Under the pieces are notes generated by a model. The model was not told the DNA's origin, made no database searches, and saw only the letters and a program-made list of their open reading frames with translations. Position numbers and translations under genes: made by a program. Shown piece by piece: positions 36,491 to 46,053 of a stretch of 64,000 nt of DNA (position 1 is its first letter; the number at the start of each line of letters is the position of its first letter). Origin of the DNA: Sphingomonas sp. CCH10-B3 (GTDB taxonomy: Bacteria > Pseudomonadota > Alphaproteobacteria > Sphingomonadales > Sphingomonadaceae); assembly GCF_001556185.1 (NCBI RefSeq), contig NZ_LSIJ01000058.1:1-64000 (forward strand), in the 5' to 3' direction.

Positions 36491-37393
36491 TCAATCGAGC
36501 AAGCTTTCGGGCTGCTCGCGGCGAAGCGTTGCGCGGATCCATTCGGCGAGCCGATCGGCATGGGCATTCGCGCGGTGCGGGGCGGCGGGCCGCACCAGAT
36601 AGTAAGCGCTATGGTCGACGATCCGCTGGGCAAATGGCGCGACCAAGCGGCCGCTCGCCAAGTCGCGCGCCACGAGCAGCCCGCGGGCGAGCGCCACGCC
36701 TTCGCCCCCTGCTGCCGCTTCGAGCAGCAAGCCCGCATCCTCGTACAGCGGCGTGTCGCGTGGCTCGGCGATCGATATGCGGGCGGCGGCGAACCATGGC
36801 GCCCACTGCTGGCGGGCGTGGCGCAGCAGCACGGCGCGCGCGAGATCAATTGGCTCGGCGAGCGCCACGGCATCGCGATAGGCGGGTGCGCAGACCGGTA
36901 ACAGCCATTCGCCCGCCAGGCGCGTGGCGACCAGCCCCGGCCAATCCCCCAGTCCATAACGCAGCCCGGCATCGATGCCCCCGCTGCCCGGCAGGGCGAG
37001 TTCCAGCCGCGCGTCCAGATGCAACTCAATCTCGGGATGCGCCGCGCGAAAGCCGGCCAGGCGCGGCACCAGCCAGCGATGCGCGAACGAGGGCAGCACG
37101 CTGACGCGCAGCGGCTGGCGGGCCGGACGGGCGGGCGGGAATGTTTCGGTCAGCAGGGTGAGCGCCCGCGCGACCGGCTCGGCAATCGCGCGCGCGCGCG
37201 GGCTGGGGACCATCCGCTGGCCACGGCGTTCGAACAGCCGCGTGCCGAGCCGCGCTTCCAGCTCGCGGAGGCGGTGGCTGATTGCGCTGTGCGTCAGCCC
37301 GAGTTCGCGGGCGGCGGCGCTGTAGCTTTCCAGCCGCACCGCCGCTTCCAGCGCGCGCAGACTTTGCAGCGAAGGGATTGTCACGCCCGCCAT
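36491..37393 (-). CDS. LysR family transcriptional regulator (GcvA-like)
   Basis: A 300-residue regulator. The N-terminal winged helix-turn-helix (about residues 8-65) reads LRALEAAVRLESYSAAARELGLTHSAISHRLRELEARLGTRLF, followed by the effector-binding domain with RVSVLPSFAHRWLVPRL, which is typical of the GcvA/AmpR branch. It is divergent from the PLP decarboxylase at 37480, the classic LysR arrangement. A palindrome TGTGACG-ATC-CGTCACA abuts its start codon and is the probable binding site. Confidence 0.92.
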   Translation of the reverse strand: MAGVTIPSLQSLRALEAAVRLESYSAAARELGLTHSAISHRLRELEARLGTRLFERRGQRMVPSPRARAIAEPVARALTLLTETFPPARPARQPLRVSVLPSFAHRWLVPRLAGFRAAHPEIELHLDARLELALPGSGGIDAGLRYGLGDWPGLVATRLAGEWLLPVCAPAYRDAVALAEPIDLARAVLLRHARQQWAPWFAAARISIAEPRDTPLYEDAGLLLEAAAGGEGVALARGLLVARDLASGRLVAPFAQRIVDHSAYYLVRPAAPHRANAHADRLAEWIRATLRREQPESLLD

Positions 37394-37410
37394 TGTGACG
37401 ATCCGTCACA
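37394..37410. promoter_or_regulatory. LysR-type operator palindrome
   Basis: TGTGACG (37394-37400), ATC, CGTCACA (37404-37410) are 7-base inverted arms that include a T-N11-A core. The site starts one base upstream of the LysR start codon and lies 70 bases before the divergent decarboxylase gene. The position fits LysR autoregulation with activation of the neighbour. Confidence 0.5.
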
Positions 37411-37479
37411 TCCTGGGCAATGCCAAATCGCTGGCGTTGCGGCGCGCTGGCGCGGACAAGCGGGGCGAGGAGACCTGCG

Positions 37480-38838
37480 ATGACCGAACTCGATCTGCTC
37501 GCCGATGCCGACGCGCGGGCGCGCGCTTATGTCGCCGGCGCCGAAGCCCGGCGCGCCTATCCCGATGGCGCAGCGCTTGCGGCGCTTGCGGGCTTTGACG
37601 AAGCGCTGCCGGACCGTGGCGCGCCGCCTGCGCAAACGCTCGAATTGCTCGACCGGCTCGGCTCGCCGGCCACGGTTGCGTCGAATGGGCCGCGCTATTT
37701 CGGCTTTGTGAAGGGCGCGAGCCTGCCGGTTGCTGCCGCTGTCGAGCGGCTGGTGCTTGCCTGGGACCAGAGCGCGGCGTCGGCCGTAGGGGCGCCAAGT
37801 GCTGCCGCCATCGAACGCGTTGCCGGGCGATGGATCACCGAGATCCTCGACTTGCCGCGCGGCAGCGCCGTCGGCTTCGGCACGTCTGCGAGTGCGTGCA
37901 CGATCGGCTGCCTCACTGCCGCCCGCCGCACCTTGCTGGGCAGACTGGGCTGGGACTTCGATGCTCAGGGGCTGGACGGTGCGCCATCGCTTCGCGTCGT
38001 GATCAGCGAGACGGCGCACATCACCGTCAAGAAGGCGTTGCGGCTGCTCGGTTTCGGGCTCGACCGGGTGATCGTGGCGCCGGTCGATGCTGCCGGCCGA
38101 GTTGATCCTGCGCGGCTGCCCGCGCTCGACGATCGGACGATCCTGTGTCTGCAGGCAGGCGAAGTGAACACCGGCGCATTCGATCCATTTGCCGCGATCC
38201 TGCCTGTTGCGCGAGCGGCGGGAGCATGGACCCATGTCGATGGCGCCTTTGGGCTGTGGGCGCGCGCCGCCCCTGCCTCCAGGGCGCTGACCGAAGGTGT
38301 CGAGCTGGCCGATAGCTGGACCACCGATGGCCACAAGTGGCTCAACACGCCCTATGACGGTGCGATGAGCATTTGTCGCGACGCAGGCGCGCTGGCAGCG
38401 GCGATGAACAGCGATGCCGCTTATGCGGCCGCCGAGCCCGACGCGCAGAAGAATCTGACGCTTGAGTTTTCACGCCGCGCGCGCGGCGTCGCGATCTGGG
38501 CGGCGCTGCGCTCGCTTGGGCGGGAAGGGGTTGCGGCACTCGTCGACAGGCATCGCGCGCAGAGCCGCAGGCTTGCCGATGGCTTGGCGGCGGCGGGATT
38601 CGAGGTCTTGAACGAAGTGATGCTCAACCAGGTGTTGATCCGCGCCGACTCGCCTGCCGAAACCGAGCGCGTGCGCCGCGCGGCCGAGGCTTCGGGCGAA
38701 ATCTGGTTCGGCCCGACGATCTGGCAGGGAGCGCCGGCGGCACGGCTCAGCGTCTGCTCGTGGCGGACAAGCGACGACGACATCACGCGAGCGATTGATC
38801 TGCTTGCGCAGCTGTTGCGCGCGAAGGCCGCTCAATAA
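37480..38838 (+). CDS. PLP-dependent group II decarboxylase family protein
   Basis: A 452-residue fold-type I pyridoxal phosphate enzyme of the aromatic-amino-acid/glutamate decarboxylase family. It shows GFGTSASACTIGCLTAAR (cofactor phosphate site), ETAHITVKKALRLLG (His stacking on PLP), AWTHVDGAFGLWA (Asp) and the Schiff-base lysine in SWTTDGHKWLNTPYD. The ATG at 37480 follows GAGGAG. The exact amino acid substrate cannot be deduced. It is under the likely control of the divergent LysR regulator. The end overlaps the convergent map gene by 7 bases. Confidence 0.87.
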   Translation: MTELDLLADADARARAYVAGAEARRAYPDGAALAALAGFDEALPDRGAPPAQTLELLDRLGSPATVASNGPRYFGFVKGASLPVAAAVERLVLAWDQSAASAVGAPSAAAIERVAGRWITEILDLPRGSAVGFGTSASACTIGCLTAARRTLLGRLGWDFDAQGLDGAPSLRVVISETAHITVKKALRLLGFGLDRVIVAPVDAAGRVDPARLPALDDRTILCLQAGEVNTGAFDPFAAILPVARAAGAWTHVDGAFGLWARAAPASRALTEGVELADSWTTDGHKWLNTPYDGAMSICRDAGALAAAMNSDAAYAAAEPDAQKNLTLEFSRRARGVAIWAALRSLGREGVAALVDRHRAQSRRLADGLAAAGFEVLNEVMLNQVLIRADSPAETERVRRAAEASGEIWFGPTIWQGAPAARLSVCSWRTSDDDITRAIDLLAQLLRAKAAQ

Positions 38839-39662
38839 GGCGGCTTGTCCAACCCCGTCGGGCTGCTCGTGAAAATCTCGCAGCCGGTCTCGGTGATGCC
38901 GATCGAATGTTCGAACTGCGCCGACAGCGATCGGTCGCGCGTCACTGCCGTCCAGCCGTCGTCGAGCAGCTTCACATCGGGGCGACCGATGTTGACCATC
39001 GGTTCGATCGTGAAAAACATGCCGGGCTTGAGCAGCGGGCCGGTGCCCGGGCGGCCGACATGGACGACTTCGGGCGCGTCGTGAAACAAGCGACCGAGCC
39101 CGTGGCCGCAGAAATCGCGCACCACGCCGTAGCGATGCCGCTCGGCATGGTGTTGGATCGCGTGGCTGATGTCGCCCAGATGATTGCCGGGGCGCGCCTG
39201 CGCGATGCCGAGCATCAGGCATTCATAGGTTACGTCGACCAGCCGCCGCGCCTTCAGCGGCACATCGCCGACCAGATACATGCGGCTCGAATCGCCATGC
39301 CAGCCATCAAGGATCGGCGTCACATCAATGTTGACAATGTCGCCCGACTTCAGCGCCTTGTCGCCGGGGATGCCGTGGCAGACGACATGGTTGATCGAAA
39401 TGCAGCAGCTATGGGTATAGCCGCGATAGCCGATCGTCGCCGGCACGCCGCCGCGATCGACGATGAAGCGGCGGATCATGTCGTCGAGCGCACCCGTCGT
39501 CACACCGGGCACGACATGCGGCACGATCATGTCGAGCGTTTCTGCGGCAAGCTGCCCCGCTGCGCGCATCCCGGCGAAGCCTTCCGGCCCGTGGAGCTTG
39601 ATCGCGCCGGTCCGCGCCATCGGCGTGTCGGCATTGGTGACGGTCATGTAATCGGTCATCAT
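38832..39662 (-). CDS. map: Methionine aminopeptidase type I
   Basis: A 276-residue enzyme that removes the initiator methionine from new proteins. The metal site is complete: INHVVCHGIP (His), VNIDVTPILDGWHGD (two Asp), FCGHGLGRLFHDAPEV (His), FTIEPMVNIG (Glu) and EHSIGITETG (Glu). Three in-frame ATGs (39662, 39659, 39647) lack a clear ribosome site, so the start is uncertain by five residues. It has a short extension of about 20 residues before the catalytic domain, HGPEGFAGMRAAG. Confidence 0.94.
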   Translation of the reverse strand: MMTDYMTVTNADTPMARTGAIKLHGPEGFAGMRAAGQLAAETLDMIVPHVVPGVTTGALDDMIRRFIVDRGGVPATIGYRGYTHSCCISINHVVCHGIPGDKALKSGDIVNIDVTPILDGWHGDSSRMYLVGDVPLKARRLVDVTYECLMLGIAQARPGNHLGDISHAIQHHAERHRYGVVRDFCGHGLGRLFHDAPEVVHVGRPGTGPLLKPGMFFTIEPMVNIGRPDVKLLDDGWTAVTRDRSLSAQFEHSIGITETGCEIFTSSPTGLDKPPY

Positions 39663-39764
39663 GCCGACATAGCGACTGAGGCCGGCTTTTGCGAGAGGCG
39701 TGCTGCGGCGGGCAAATCAGGATCAGGCTAGGCGCGGGCGGCGGATGGCTCTATCGCAGGCGGC

Positions 39765-40520
39765 ATGACCGACCGCATCTGGACTGCCGCCATCGTCGTC
39801 ATCGGCGACGAAATCCTGTCGGGGCGAACCCAGGACAAGAATGTCGCGCAGATCGCGGTCTGGCTCAACGTGCAGGGCATCCGCCTCGCCGAAGTCCGGG
39901 TCGTCGCCGACCGGACCGAAGCCATCGTCGAGGCGGTCAACATCCTGCGTGCGCGCAACGACTATCTGTTCACAACCGGCGGCATCGGGCCGACGCATGA
40001 TGACATCACCGTCGATGCGATTGCCGAGGCGCTCGGGGTGGGCGTCGTGCACCATCCGCGCGCGCTGGCGGTGCTCGATCGCTATTATGCGACGCGTGGC
40101 GGGCTGACTGAGGCTCGCAAGCGGATGGCGCGCGTGCCCGACGGCGCCGATCTGATCGAAAACCGGGTGTCGGGCGCGCCGGGCATCAAGATCGGCAACA
40201 TCTTCATCATGGCGGGTGTGCCGCACATCACGGCGGGCATGCTCGACGCGCTGACCGGCACGCTCGAAGGCGGCAAGCCGCTGGTCGCGCGGACGATCGG
40301 CTGCTGGGTTGCCGAAAGCGAAGTCGCCGACCTGCTGCGCGAGGCCGAGCGCGCCGGGGAAGGTGTTGCGATCGGCAGCTATCCGTTTTTTCGCGAAGGG
40401 CGGGTCGGTGCCAATTTCGTGGTGCGCGCAACCGATCCCGCGCTGGTCGACCGCTGCGTGGCAGCGCTGGCCGATGCGCTGGCGGCGAGTGGCCACCCGG
40501 TTGTCGATGGTGGCATTTAA
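39765..40520 (+). CDS. CinA N-terminal / molybdopterin-binding domain protein
   Basis: A 251-residue protein consisting only of the CinA/MoeA-like domain. VIGDEILSGRTQDKNVAQIA, LFTTGGIGPTHDDITVDAIAEALG and the GAPGIKIGNIFIMAGVPHI stretch are the usual signatures. The nicotinamide-nucleotide amidase half of full CinA is absent, as in many alphaproteobacteria where the two halves are separate genes. The family is linked to NMN/ADP-ribose recycling or competence. It is divergent from map, 102 bases apart. Confidence 0.88.
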   Translation: MTDRIWTAAIVVIGDEILSGRTQDKNVAQIAVWLNVQGIRLAEVRVVADRTEAIVEAVNILRARNDYLFTTGGIGPTHDDITVDAIAEALGVGVVHHPRALAVLDRYYATRGGLTEARKRMARVPDGADLIENRVSGAPGIKIGNIFIMAGVPHITAGMLDALTGTLEGGKPLVARTIGCWVAESEVADLLREAERAGEGVAIGSYPFFREGRVGANFVVRATDPALVDRCVAALADALAASGHPVVDGGI

Positions 40521-40561
40521 GTCTCACTTGCGGGTGATTTGCGTAATTTGCAGTCGCCACT

Positions 40562-40597
40562 CTTGACCTGATTGTCGCAGAAATTACCAATTGGCGT
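40562..40597 (+). promoter_or_regulatory. Promoter region of the autotransporter gene
   Basis: CTTGAC at 40562-40567 is a good alphaproteobacterial -35 hexamer. About 17 bases later, TTACCAATTGGCGT (40584-40597) covers the -10 position and holds the palindrome CCAATTGG. The same 14 bases occur at 21101-21114, before another gene. The RNA would carry a leader of 45-50 bases to the ATG at 40647 with AAAGGGGATT as ribosome site. Confidence 0.35.
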
Positions 40598-40646
40598 CTG
40601 ACAACCTTTCAGCCATGCCGCTGAAATTCCAAAGGGGATTCAACAC

Positions 40647-43600
40647 ATGATCATCGCAACCGGCTCGGCAGCCACGCGCCTCCGCCCCTATCTGCTCGCC
40701 AGTGCCGCCATCATGGGCATTGCAACGGGCGGAATTGCTCAGGCCCAGATTGCTGAAACGTCTGCGGTTTCGGCGGCGCCCCGCGCTGGCGAAGGCCGTG
40801 TCGATGCGGGCGGGGTGCTGCTGGAAGCGCACGACGCCGGTCCCCGCGTCGATGTGGTCGTGCCCGATCCCTATCTGCAGATCGCCGACCCGGGCACGCC
40901 GACGACGGCACGCGACCCGGTCAACATCACCGGCGTCGGCCAGATCGTGGTCGATACCGGCAATGGCAACGGCTCGATCGGGCTTTGCACTGCGTCGCTG
41001 ATCAACCCGCGCACCGTCTTGTTTGCCGCGCACTGTGTCAACTCGGCGCCGGCGACGAGCTATGGCCGACTCGGGCCGGGCAGCACCGGAACGGCGGTCA
41101 GCGTCGGCTTTTCGAACAACAACCTGTCGGCATTGCAGCAGTGGCTGTTCGCCGGCGCCAACCAGTATCGGACCAACCCGAACACCTTCCTCTACAATCT
41201 GAGCCAGGTGGTCTATCACCCGCGCTCGACCGAGCCGGGCAATGGCTTCCGCTATGCCGATATCGCGATCGGTACGCTTGACACGCCGACGCGGAACATC
41301 CCGACCTGGGCGCTGCTGTTCTCGGCACTTCCGGCACCGGCGACGATCGGTGCGGCGGGCACGGGCTATCACGTCAATATCACCGGCTATGGCAACAACG
41401 GCACCGGCATCAGCGGCGCCAATGGCGGGATCGACTTCCGCCGCCGCATCGCCGAAAACACGCTCGGCGGCTTGACCTCGCTCGACACGCTCCAGAATTT
41501 CCTGTTTGGCACGCCCACAGGGCCGCTGCCGCAGAATCTCTACTGGATCGACTTCGACGATCCGCGGCGCGGCACGCCGGCGGCGAGCCCGTTCGACTTC
41601 AACAGCTTCCGTGACAACGCGCTGCCACGCGAAGGCGGCACGGCGCCGGGCGATTCGGGCGGTCCACTTATCCTTGACCGCACCTTTGCGCGTCAGGTCG
41701 TCATCGGCGTGCTTTCGGGCGGGTTCAGCCGCTTCTTCACCAACCAGCCGGCGCAGAGCTTTGGCACGAACAGCTTCTACCAGCCGCTTTACCTTTATTG
41801 GGACTATATCGCGGCGAACAATCCGTATCGCTATGTCACTGCGGTGGCCGGCGATGGCAACTGGACCGATCCGACGCGCTGGGTGACCAGCATCGACCCG
41901 AATTACCAGATCATCGGCCCCAACGGTCAGTTGGTGACCGGCGTGCCCAACAATCCGGGCGGCACCACCATCGACAGAAGCGGCGCCTTCGGCCAGATCT
42001 GTTTCCAGAACCCGACGCTGAGCGATTGCCTTGATGTCCGCACGAACATCGAGACGGTCACCGGCGGTCCGATCGGCACCGATGGCAGCGGGCTTGCCAA
42101 CAATGCGGCCTCGCTGACGCTTTCGGCGCCCTCCAGCCAGCCGGGAACGGGCGTGCTCGGCGCGGGGTCGGATGCGCTGCTCGAAGCGCAGGCGACCCAG
42201 CCTGCGGCAGCCCTGCCTGCAGCGACGATCGCCAACGGCCTGCCGGGTGCGACCAATTTCGTGCCGAACAACATCGATCCTGTTCGCACGACGGGCGCGC
42301 TCGGCCGTTACTTCGACGTGACGCTGGCGGCGACCGGCACGATCACGCTCAATTCAACCGTGACGATCGACCGCTTCACGCTGAATGGCGCGGGTGCACG
42401 GCTCAATATCGATACCGCCGGCTCGCTGACCAGCCTGATCGACATCACCCAGACGATCGGCACGATGCAGGTCAATGGATCGCTGACGTCGCGGGGCGAT
42501 TATTTCCTGATGGCCGGCGGGCTGAACGGCACCGGCACGATCACGACGCCCTTCTTCACCAACATGGTCGGCGTCATCTCGCCGGGGGCGTCGGGCAATG
42601 CCGGGTCGTTCGGCACGCTCAATTTCCGCGGCAATGTGATCCTGACTTCGGGCAGCACCTATCTGATCGATCTCGGCGCGAGCGGCATGTCGGACCGGAT
42701 CGCGGTGGTATCGAACGGCGTCGCGGGTGACGGCATCGCCAACATCGGTGGCGGGCTGAATTTCAACTTCTCGGCAACGACGCTGCGCGCGGGCAACAGC
42801 TACACGATCCTGACCGCGCAGAACGGCGTCACCAGCCGTTTCGCCAATCCGGCCGCGTTCAGCGCGATCCTGACGCCGACGCTGACCTATACGGCCAATG
42901 CCGTCCAGCTGACCGTGACGCCGGGCCTCTACGGCAATGTCGTCGGCAATTCGTTCGTGCAGCGGACCTATGCCCAGCTGCTCGACCAGAATCGTGGCAA
43001 TGCAGCAGCGCTCGACTCGATCTATGGTCCGCTCGACCTGCAGAATGCCGCGACGATCCAGGCAACGCTCGATGGCCTCGCGCCGCGGAGCGAAGCGTTG
43101 CTCGCCGGGATCGCAACGACGGTGGTCGACAACAACGCGCGCTTCCATCGCGACCGGCTGGCGCAGTTCGATGCCTCGGTCTCGCATGGCGGCACGATCG
43201 CGGTCATCGGTCGGCCGATCCAGCTCGCTGCGGCCAACGCGACGAGCCTGAACGGCGGCCAGCCGGTGCAGAGCGACAGCCAGGAGGCCCGCGTCCAGAA
43301 GGCGAACCTGCCCGATGACGTCGGCGTCTATCTGGCCGGTGGCTATATCGACGGGTCGAGCGCACCGGCACGCCTGACCGTTCCGGCAGGCGCGCGCGAC
43401 CGTTTCAACGGCTTCTACATCCTCGGCGGCATCGAAAAGGATCTGGGCGACGGCATCATCGGCCTGTCGTTCGGCTACACCGAGCTCAACGGCAATGTAA
43501 CCGGGTTCGCGCAGTCTGCACGCGGCAGCCTTTATCAGGGCACGCTCTATGCGCGCAGCGAACTGGGCGGCGGCTGGTCGATGGACGGGCAGGTCAATGC

Positions 43601-44150
43601 CGGCGTGTTCGATTCGACCACGATCCGCAATGTCGGCTTCGTCGGCACCAATTACCGGCTGGTTGCCAACAAGGCAGCGTTCGCGCTCGGCGGTGAAGTC
43701 GGGTTCCAGAAATCCTTCGCGCTCGGCTTCCTGAACGTCGCGCCGCGCGTGTCGGTGCGGTCGAATTTCATCGATTTCGGTCGCGTCACTGAATCGGGTG
43801 GCGGTCCGGCACTTCTCTACACCCGCGACAATCTGTCGTCGGTGCAGGGCCGTGCCGGCTTCAACTTCACGGCAACGAAGGGCAGCGCGTTCAAGCCGTT
43901 CCTGTCGGCGAACTATGTCCATGAATTCGACCAGCAGCGCCCGAACAGCGTCGGTGCGAACTTCGTCGGTGGCACGGGCCCGAACCCGCGCTTCCTGCTG
44001 GCAAGCATCGACCGCAACTGGTTCGAAGTGAGCGGCGGCGTCAGCTACACTGCCGGCAACATCGAACTGTCGCTGACTGCCGACACGACCGCGGGCCGCG
44101 ACGACGTGCAGAACCAGAGCTATCGCGGCGCGATCACGCTGCGTTTCTGA
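40647..44150 (+). CDS. Autotransporter serine protease (S1 trypsin-like)
   Basis: A 1167-residue type Va secreted protein. The signal peptide ends near residue 33 (IAQAQ). The trypsin-like passenger has the triad in ASLINPRTVLFAAHC (His), GFRYADIAIGTL (Asp) and the serine in APGDSGGPLIL, spread over about residues 100-350. A beta-helical stalk (about 440-780, with NGAGARLNID and GTLNFRGNV-type repeats) leads to the C-terminal barrel from about residue 870, ending in phenylalanine (RGAITLRF). The protein is exported and cleaves unknown targets at the cell surface. A perfect hairpin follows the stop. Confidence 0.88.
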   Translation: MIIATGSAATRLRPYLLASAAIMGIATGGIAQAQIAETSAVSAAPRAGEGRVDAGGVLLEAHDAGPRVDVVVPDPYLQIADPGTPTTARDPVNITGVGQIVVDTGNGNGSIGLCTASLINPRTVLFAAHCVNSAPATSYGRLGPGSTGTAVSVGFSNNNLSALQQWLFAGANQYRTNPNTFLYNLSQVVYHPRSTEPGNGFRYADIAIGTLDTPTRNIPTWALLFSALPAPATIGAAGTGYHVNITGYGNNGTGISGANGGIDFRRRIAENTLGGLTSLDTLQNFLFGTPTGPLPQNLYWIDFDDPRRGTPAASPFDFNSFRDNALPREGGTAPGDSGGPLILDRTFARQVVIGVLSGGFSRFFTNQPAQSFGTNSFYQPLYLYWDYIAANNPYRYVTAVAGDGNWTDPTRWVTSIDPNYQIIGPNGQLVTGVPNNPGGTTIDRSGAFGQICFQNPTLSDCLDVRTNIETVTGGPIGTDGSGLANNAASLTLSAPSSQPGTGVLGAGSDALLEAQATQPAAALPAATIANGLPGATNFVPNNIDPVRTTGALGRYFDVTLAATGTITLNSTVTIDRFTLNGAGARLNIDTAGSLTSLIDITQTIGTMQVNGSLTSRGDYFLMAGGLNGTGTITTPFFTNMVGVISPGASGNAGSFGTLNFRGNVILTSGSTYLIDLGASGMSDRIAVVSNGVAGDGIANIGGGLNFNFSATTLRAGNSYTILTAQNGVTSRFANPAAFSAILTPTLTYTANAVQLTVTPGLYGNVVGNSFVQRTYAQLLDQNRGNAAALDSIYGPLDLQNAATIQATLDGLAPRSEALLAGIATTVVDNNARFHRDRLAQFDASVSHGGTIAVIGRPIQLAAANATSLNGGQPVQSDSQEARVQKANLPDDVGVYLAGGYIDGSSAPARLTVPAGARDRFNGFYILGGIEKDLGDGIIGLSFGYTELNGNVTGFAQSARGSLYQGTLYARSELGGGWSMDGQVNAGVFDSTTIRNVGFVGTNYRLVANKAAFALGGEVGFQKSFALGFLNVAPRVSVRSNFIDFGRVTESGGGPALLYTRDNLSSVQGRAGFNFTATKGSAFKPFLSANYVHEFDQQRPNSVGANFVGGTGPNPRFLLASIDRNWFEVSGGVSYTAGNIELSLTADTTAGRDDVQNQSYRGAITLRF

Positions 44151-44161
44151 TCGCCTGACCG

Positions 44162-44192
44162 GACCGCCGCTCGCGTGTCGCGAGCGGCGGTC
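44162..44192. terminator. Bidirectional hairpin between convergent genes
   Basis: GACCGCCGCTCGCG (44162-44175) and CGCGAGCGGCGGTC (44179-44192) pair perfectly over 14 bases with a TGT loop. It lies between the stops of the autotransporter and the LysR gene, which converge here. No T-tract is present, but the stem is very stable. Confidence 0.6.
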
Positions 44193-44198
44193 ACGGGG

Positions 44199-45086
44199 TC
44201 AGCCGGACGCTTTCATCGCGGCAGCGACCGTATCGGCAAAGGCGCGTGCCTTGGCCGAAGCCAGTCGGCCTGTCGGGAAAACGGCCCACAGGTCGATCGG
44301 GTCGAGCGCCCAGTCGTCGAGCAAGGTGCACACCTGGCCCGATGCCAGTTCTGGCGCGAACATCCAGTGCGACGCGATCGTCAGCCCCATGTCGGCGAGC
44401 ACCGCCGCGCGGATGCCCTCCGCACTGCTGACACGCAGCCGCCCGCTGACGGCGACCGAAATCTCGGCACCGTCGCGCCGGAAGCGCCAGCTGCTCGATC
44501 GGCCCTGCGTGTAGATGACGGTGTCATGCGCCGCGAGGTCGGATGGCGTCTGGGGCACCCCTGCGCGGTCGAGATAGGCGCGGGTTGCGATCACTGCGCG
44601 CGGGCTCGACCCCAGCCGCCGCGCGGTCGCCGATGAATCGGGCAGGTCCCCCATTCGCAGCGCCACGTCGATCCCTTCGCCAACCAGATCGATGATGCGA
44701 TCGTCAAGGATCAGCTCGACGCTGAGCCCCGGATGTGCGGCAAGGAAATCAGGCAGCAGCCTGACAATATGCAGCCGCGCAAAGGTGGTCGCGGCCGAGA
44801 CTCGCAGCGTGCCCGCAAGGCCTGCGCCTTCGCCGCGCGCGGCGAGATCGGCCTCGTCGGCTTCCTCGATCGACCGGCGCGCACGCTCGTAAAAGCGCTG
44901 GCCAGCCTCGGTGGGTGTCAGCCCGCGCGTCGAGCGCGTCAGCAGCCGGACGCCGAGCCGTTCCTCAAGCTGGGCAATCGTCTTGGAAATCGCCGGCTGG
45001 CCGACATTGAGCTGGCGTGCTGCCGCCGAGAAAGAGCCAGTGTCGACCACCCGCACCAAGGTCGCCATTGCGCCAAGCCGGTCCAT
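44199..45086 (-). CDS. LysR family transcriptional regulator
   Basis: A 295-residue LysR protein of the CrgA-like branch (MDRLGAMATLVRVVDTGSFSAAARQLNVGQPAISKTIAQLEERLG). The effector domain shows GTLRVSAATTFARLHIVRLL, VELILDDRIIDLVGEGIDVALRMG and an ASHWMFAPELASG end. The gene is divergent from the 6-oxocamphor-hydrolase-like gene at 45243, which opens a four-gene cluster, so it is the likely regulator of that cluster. The inducer is unknown. Confidence 0.92.
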   Translation of the reverse strand: MDRLGAMATLVRVVDTGSFSAAARQLNVGQPAISKTIAQLEERLGVRLLTRSTRGLTPTEAGQRFYERARRSIEEADEADLAARGEGAGLAGTLRVSAATTFARLHIVRLLPDFLAAHPGLSVELILDDRIIDLVGEGIDVALRMGDLPDSSATARRLGSSPRAVIATRAYLDRAGVPQTPSDLAAHDTVIYTQGRSSSWRFRRDGAEISVAVSGRLRVSSAEGIRAAVLADMGLTIASHWMFAPELASGQVCTLLDDWALDPIDLWAVFPTGRLASAKARAFADTVAAAMKASG

Positions 45087-45242
45087 GCCAATCTCCCGCC
45101 AGATTTGGCCGCAGACTAGCCGGGGTCATTCCAGGACGGAATAGAGCATATCGCCACAAGCCGTCGTCCGCCGCGACGCCGATCGGCCTATCTCCACGTC
45201 AGCGCCGCCCGATCCCCGGACGGACATCTGATGGAGGTTCCG

Positions 45243-46013
45243 ATGGCCAAGTTCGACACTTATGCAAATGCTTTCCCCAATGCGAAGCTGAACCGCAAGG
45301 ACAATGGCGTGCTCGAAGTCGCGCTGCACACCGGCGGCGGCAAGCTGGTCTTCAACGGCCACACGCACGAACAATTCGTCGACCTGTTCCACCAGATCGG
45401 CGAAGATCGCGACAATCGCGTCGTCATCCTGACCGGTTCGGGCGATGCCTTCATGGACGCGATCGACCCCGAAGGCTTCGATTTCTTCACGCCCGAAGGC
45501 TATGACAAGATCCTGCGCGAAGGCCGCAAGGTGCTGTCGAACATCCTCGACATCGAAGTGCCGATGATCACCGCGCTTAACGGACCGGTGCTGCTGCACA
45601 GCGAATATGCGCTGCTGACCGACATCATCCTCGCGACGCCCGCAACGGTGTTTCAGGACAAGCCGCATTTCGACTTCGGCATCGTCCCCGGCGACGGCGT
45701 CAATCTGCTCTGGCCCGAAGTGATCGGGTCGATCCGCGGTCGCTATTTCATCCTGACGCGCCAGCTGCTCGATGCGCAGACCGCGAAGGACTATGGCGCG
45801 GTCAACGAAATCGTTCCCGCCGACCAGTTGCTGGCCCGCGCGCATGAAATCGCCGACAGCATTGCCGCGCTGCCGCCGCTCACCAGCCGCTACACGCGCA
45901 TCGCGCTGACGCAAAAGCTGCGCCGCATCATCGACGAAGGCGCCGGCTATGGCCTCGCCCTCGAAGGGATCAGCGCCGCCGATGTCGCCCGCCGCATGGC
46001 CGCGCAGGGCTGA
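45243..46013 (+). CDS. Crotonase superfamily protein, 6-oxocamphor hydrolase-like
   Basis: A 256-residue enzyme. The ATG at 45243 follows GGAGG. Compared from memory with Rhodococcus 6-oxocamphor hydrolase, long blocks agree: RVVILTGSGDAF, NILDIEVPMITALNGPV, FQDKPHFDFGIVPGDG and GRYFILTRQLLDAQTAKDYG. The residues described as catalytic there have equivalents: His after NGPV, His and Asp in PHFDFGIVPGD, and Glu in ALEGI. The reaction would be retro-Claisen cleavage of a cyclic beta-diketone, not enoyl-CoA hydration. A peroxiredoxin, a GST and an SDR follow on the same strand, and a LysR regulator is divergent. Confidence 0.75.
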   Translation: MAKFDTYANAFPNAKLNRKDNGVLEVALHTGGGKLVFNGHTHEQFVDLFHQIGEDRDNRVVILTGSGDAFMDAIDPEGFDFFTPEGYDKILREGRKVLSNILDIEVPMITALNGPVLLHSEYALLTDIILATPATVFQDKPHFDFGIVPGDGVNLLWPEVIGSIRGRYFILTRQLLDAQTAKDYGAVNEIVPADQLLARAHEIADSIAALPPLTSRYTRIALTQKLRRIIDEGAGYGLALEGISAADVARRMAAQG

Positions 46014-46053
46014 TCCACCCCGCGTCCACGCCCTCCGGACAAGGAGCCCCGGC

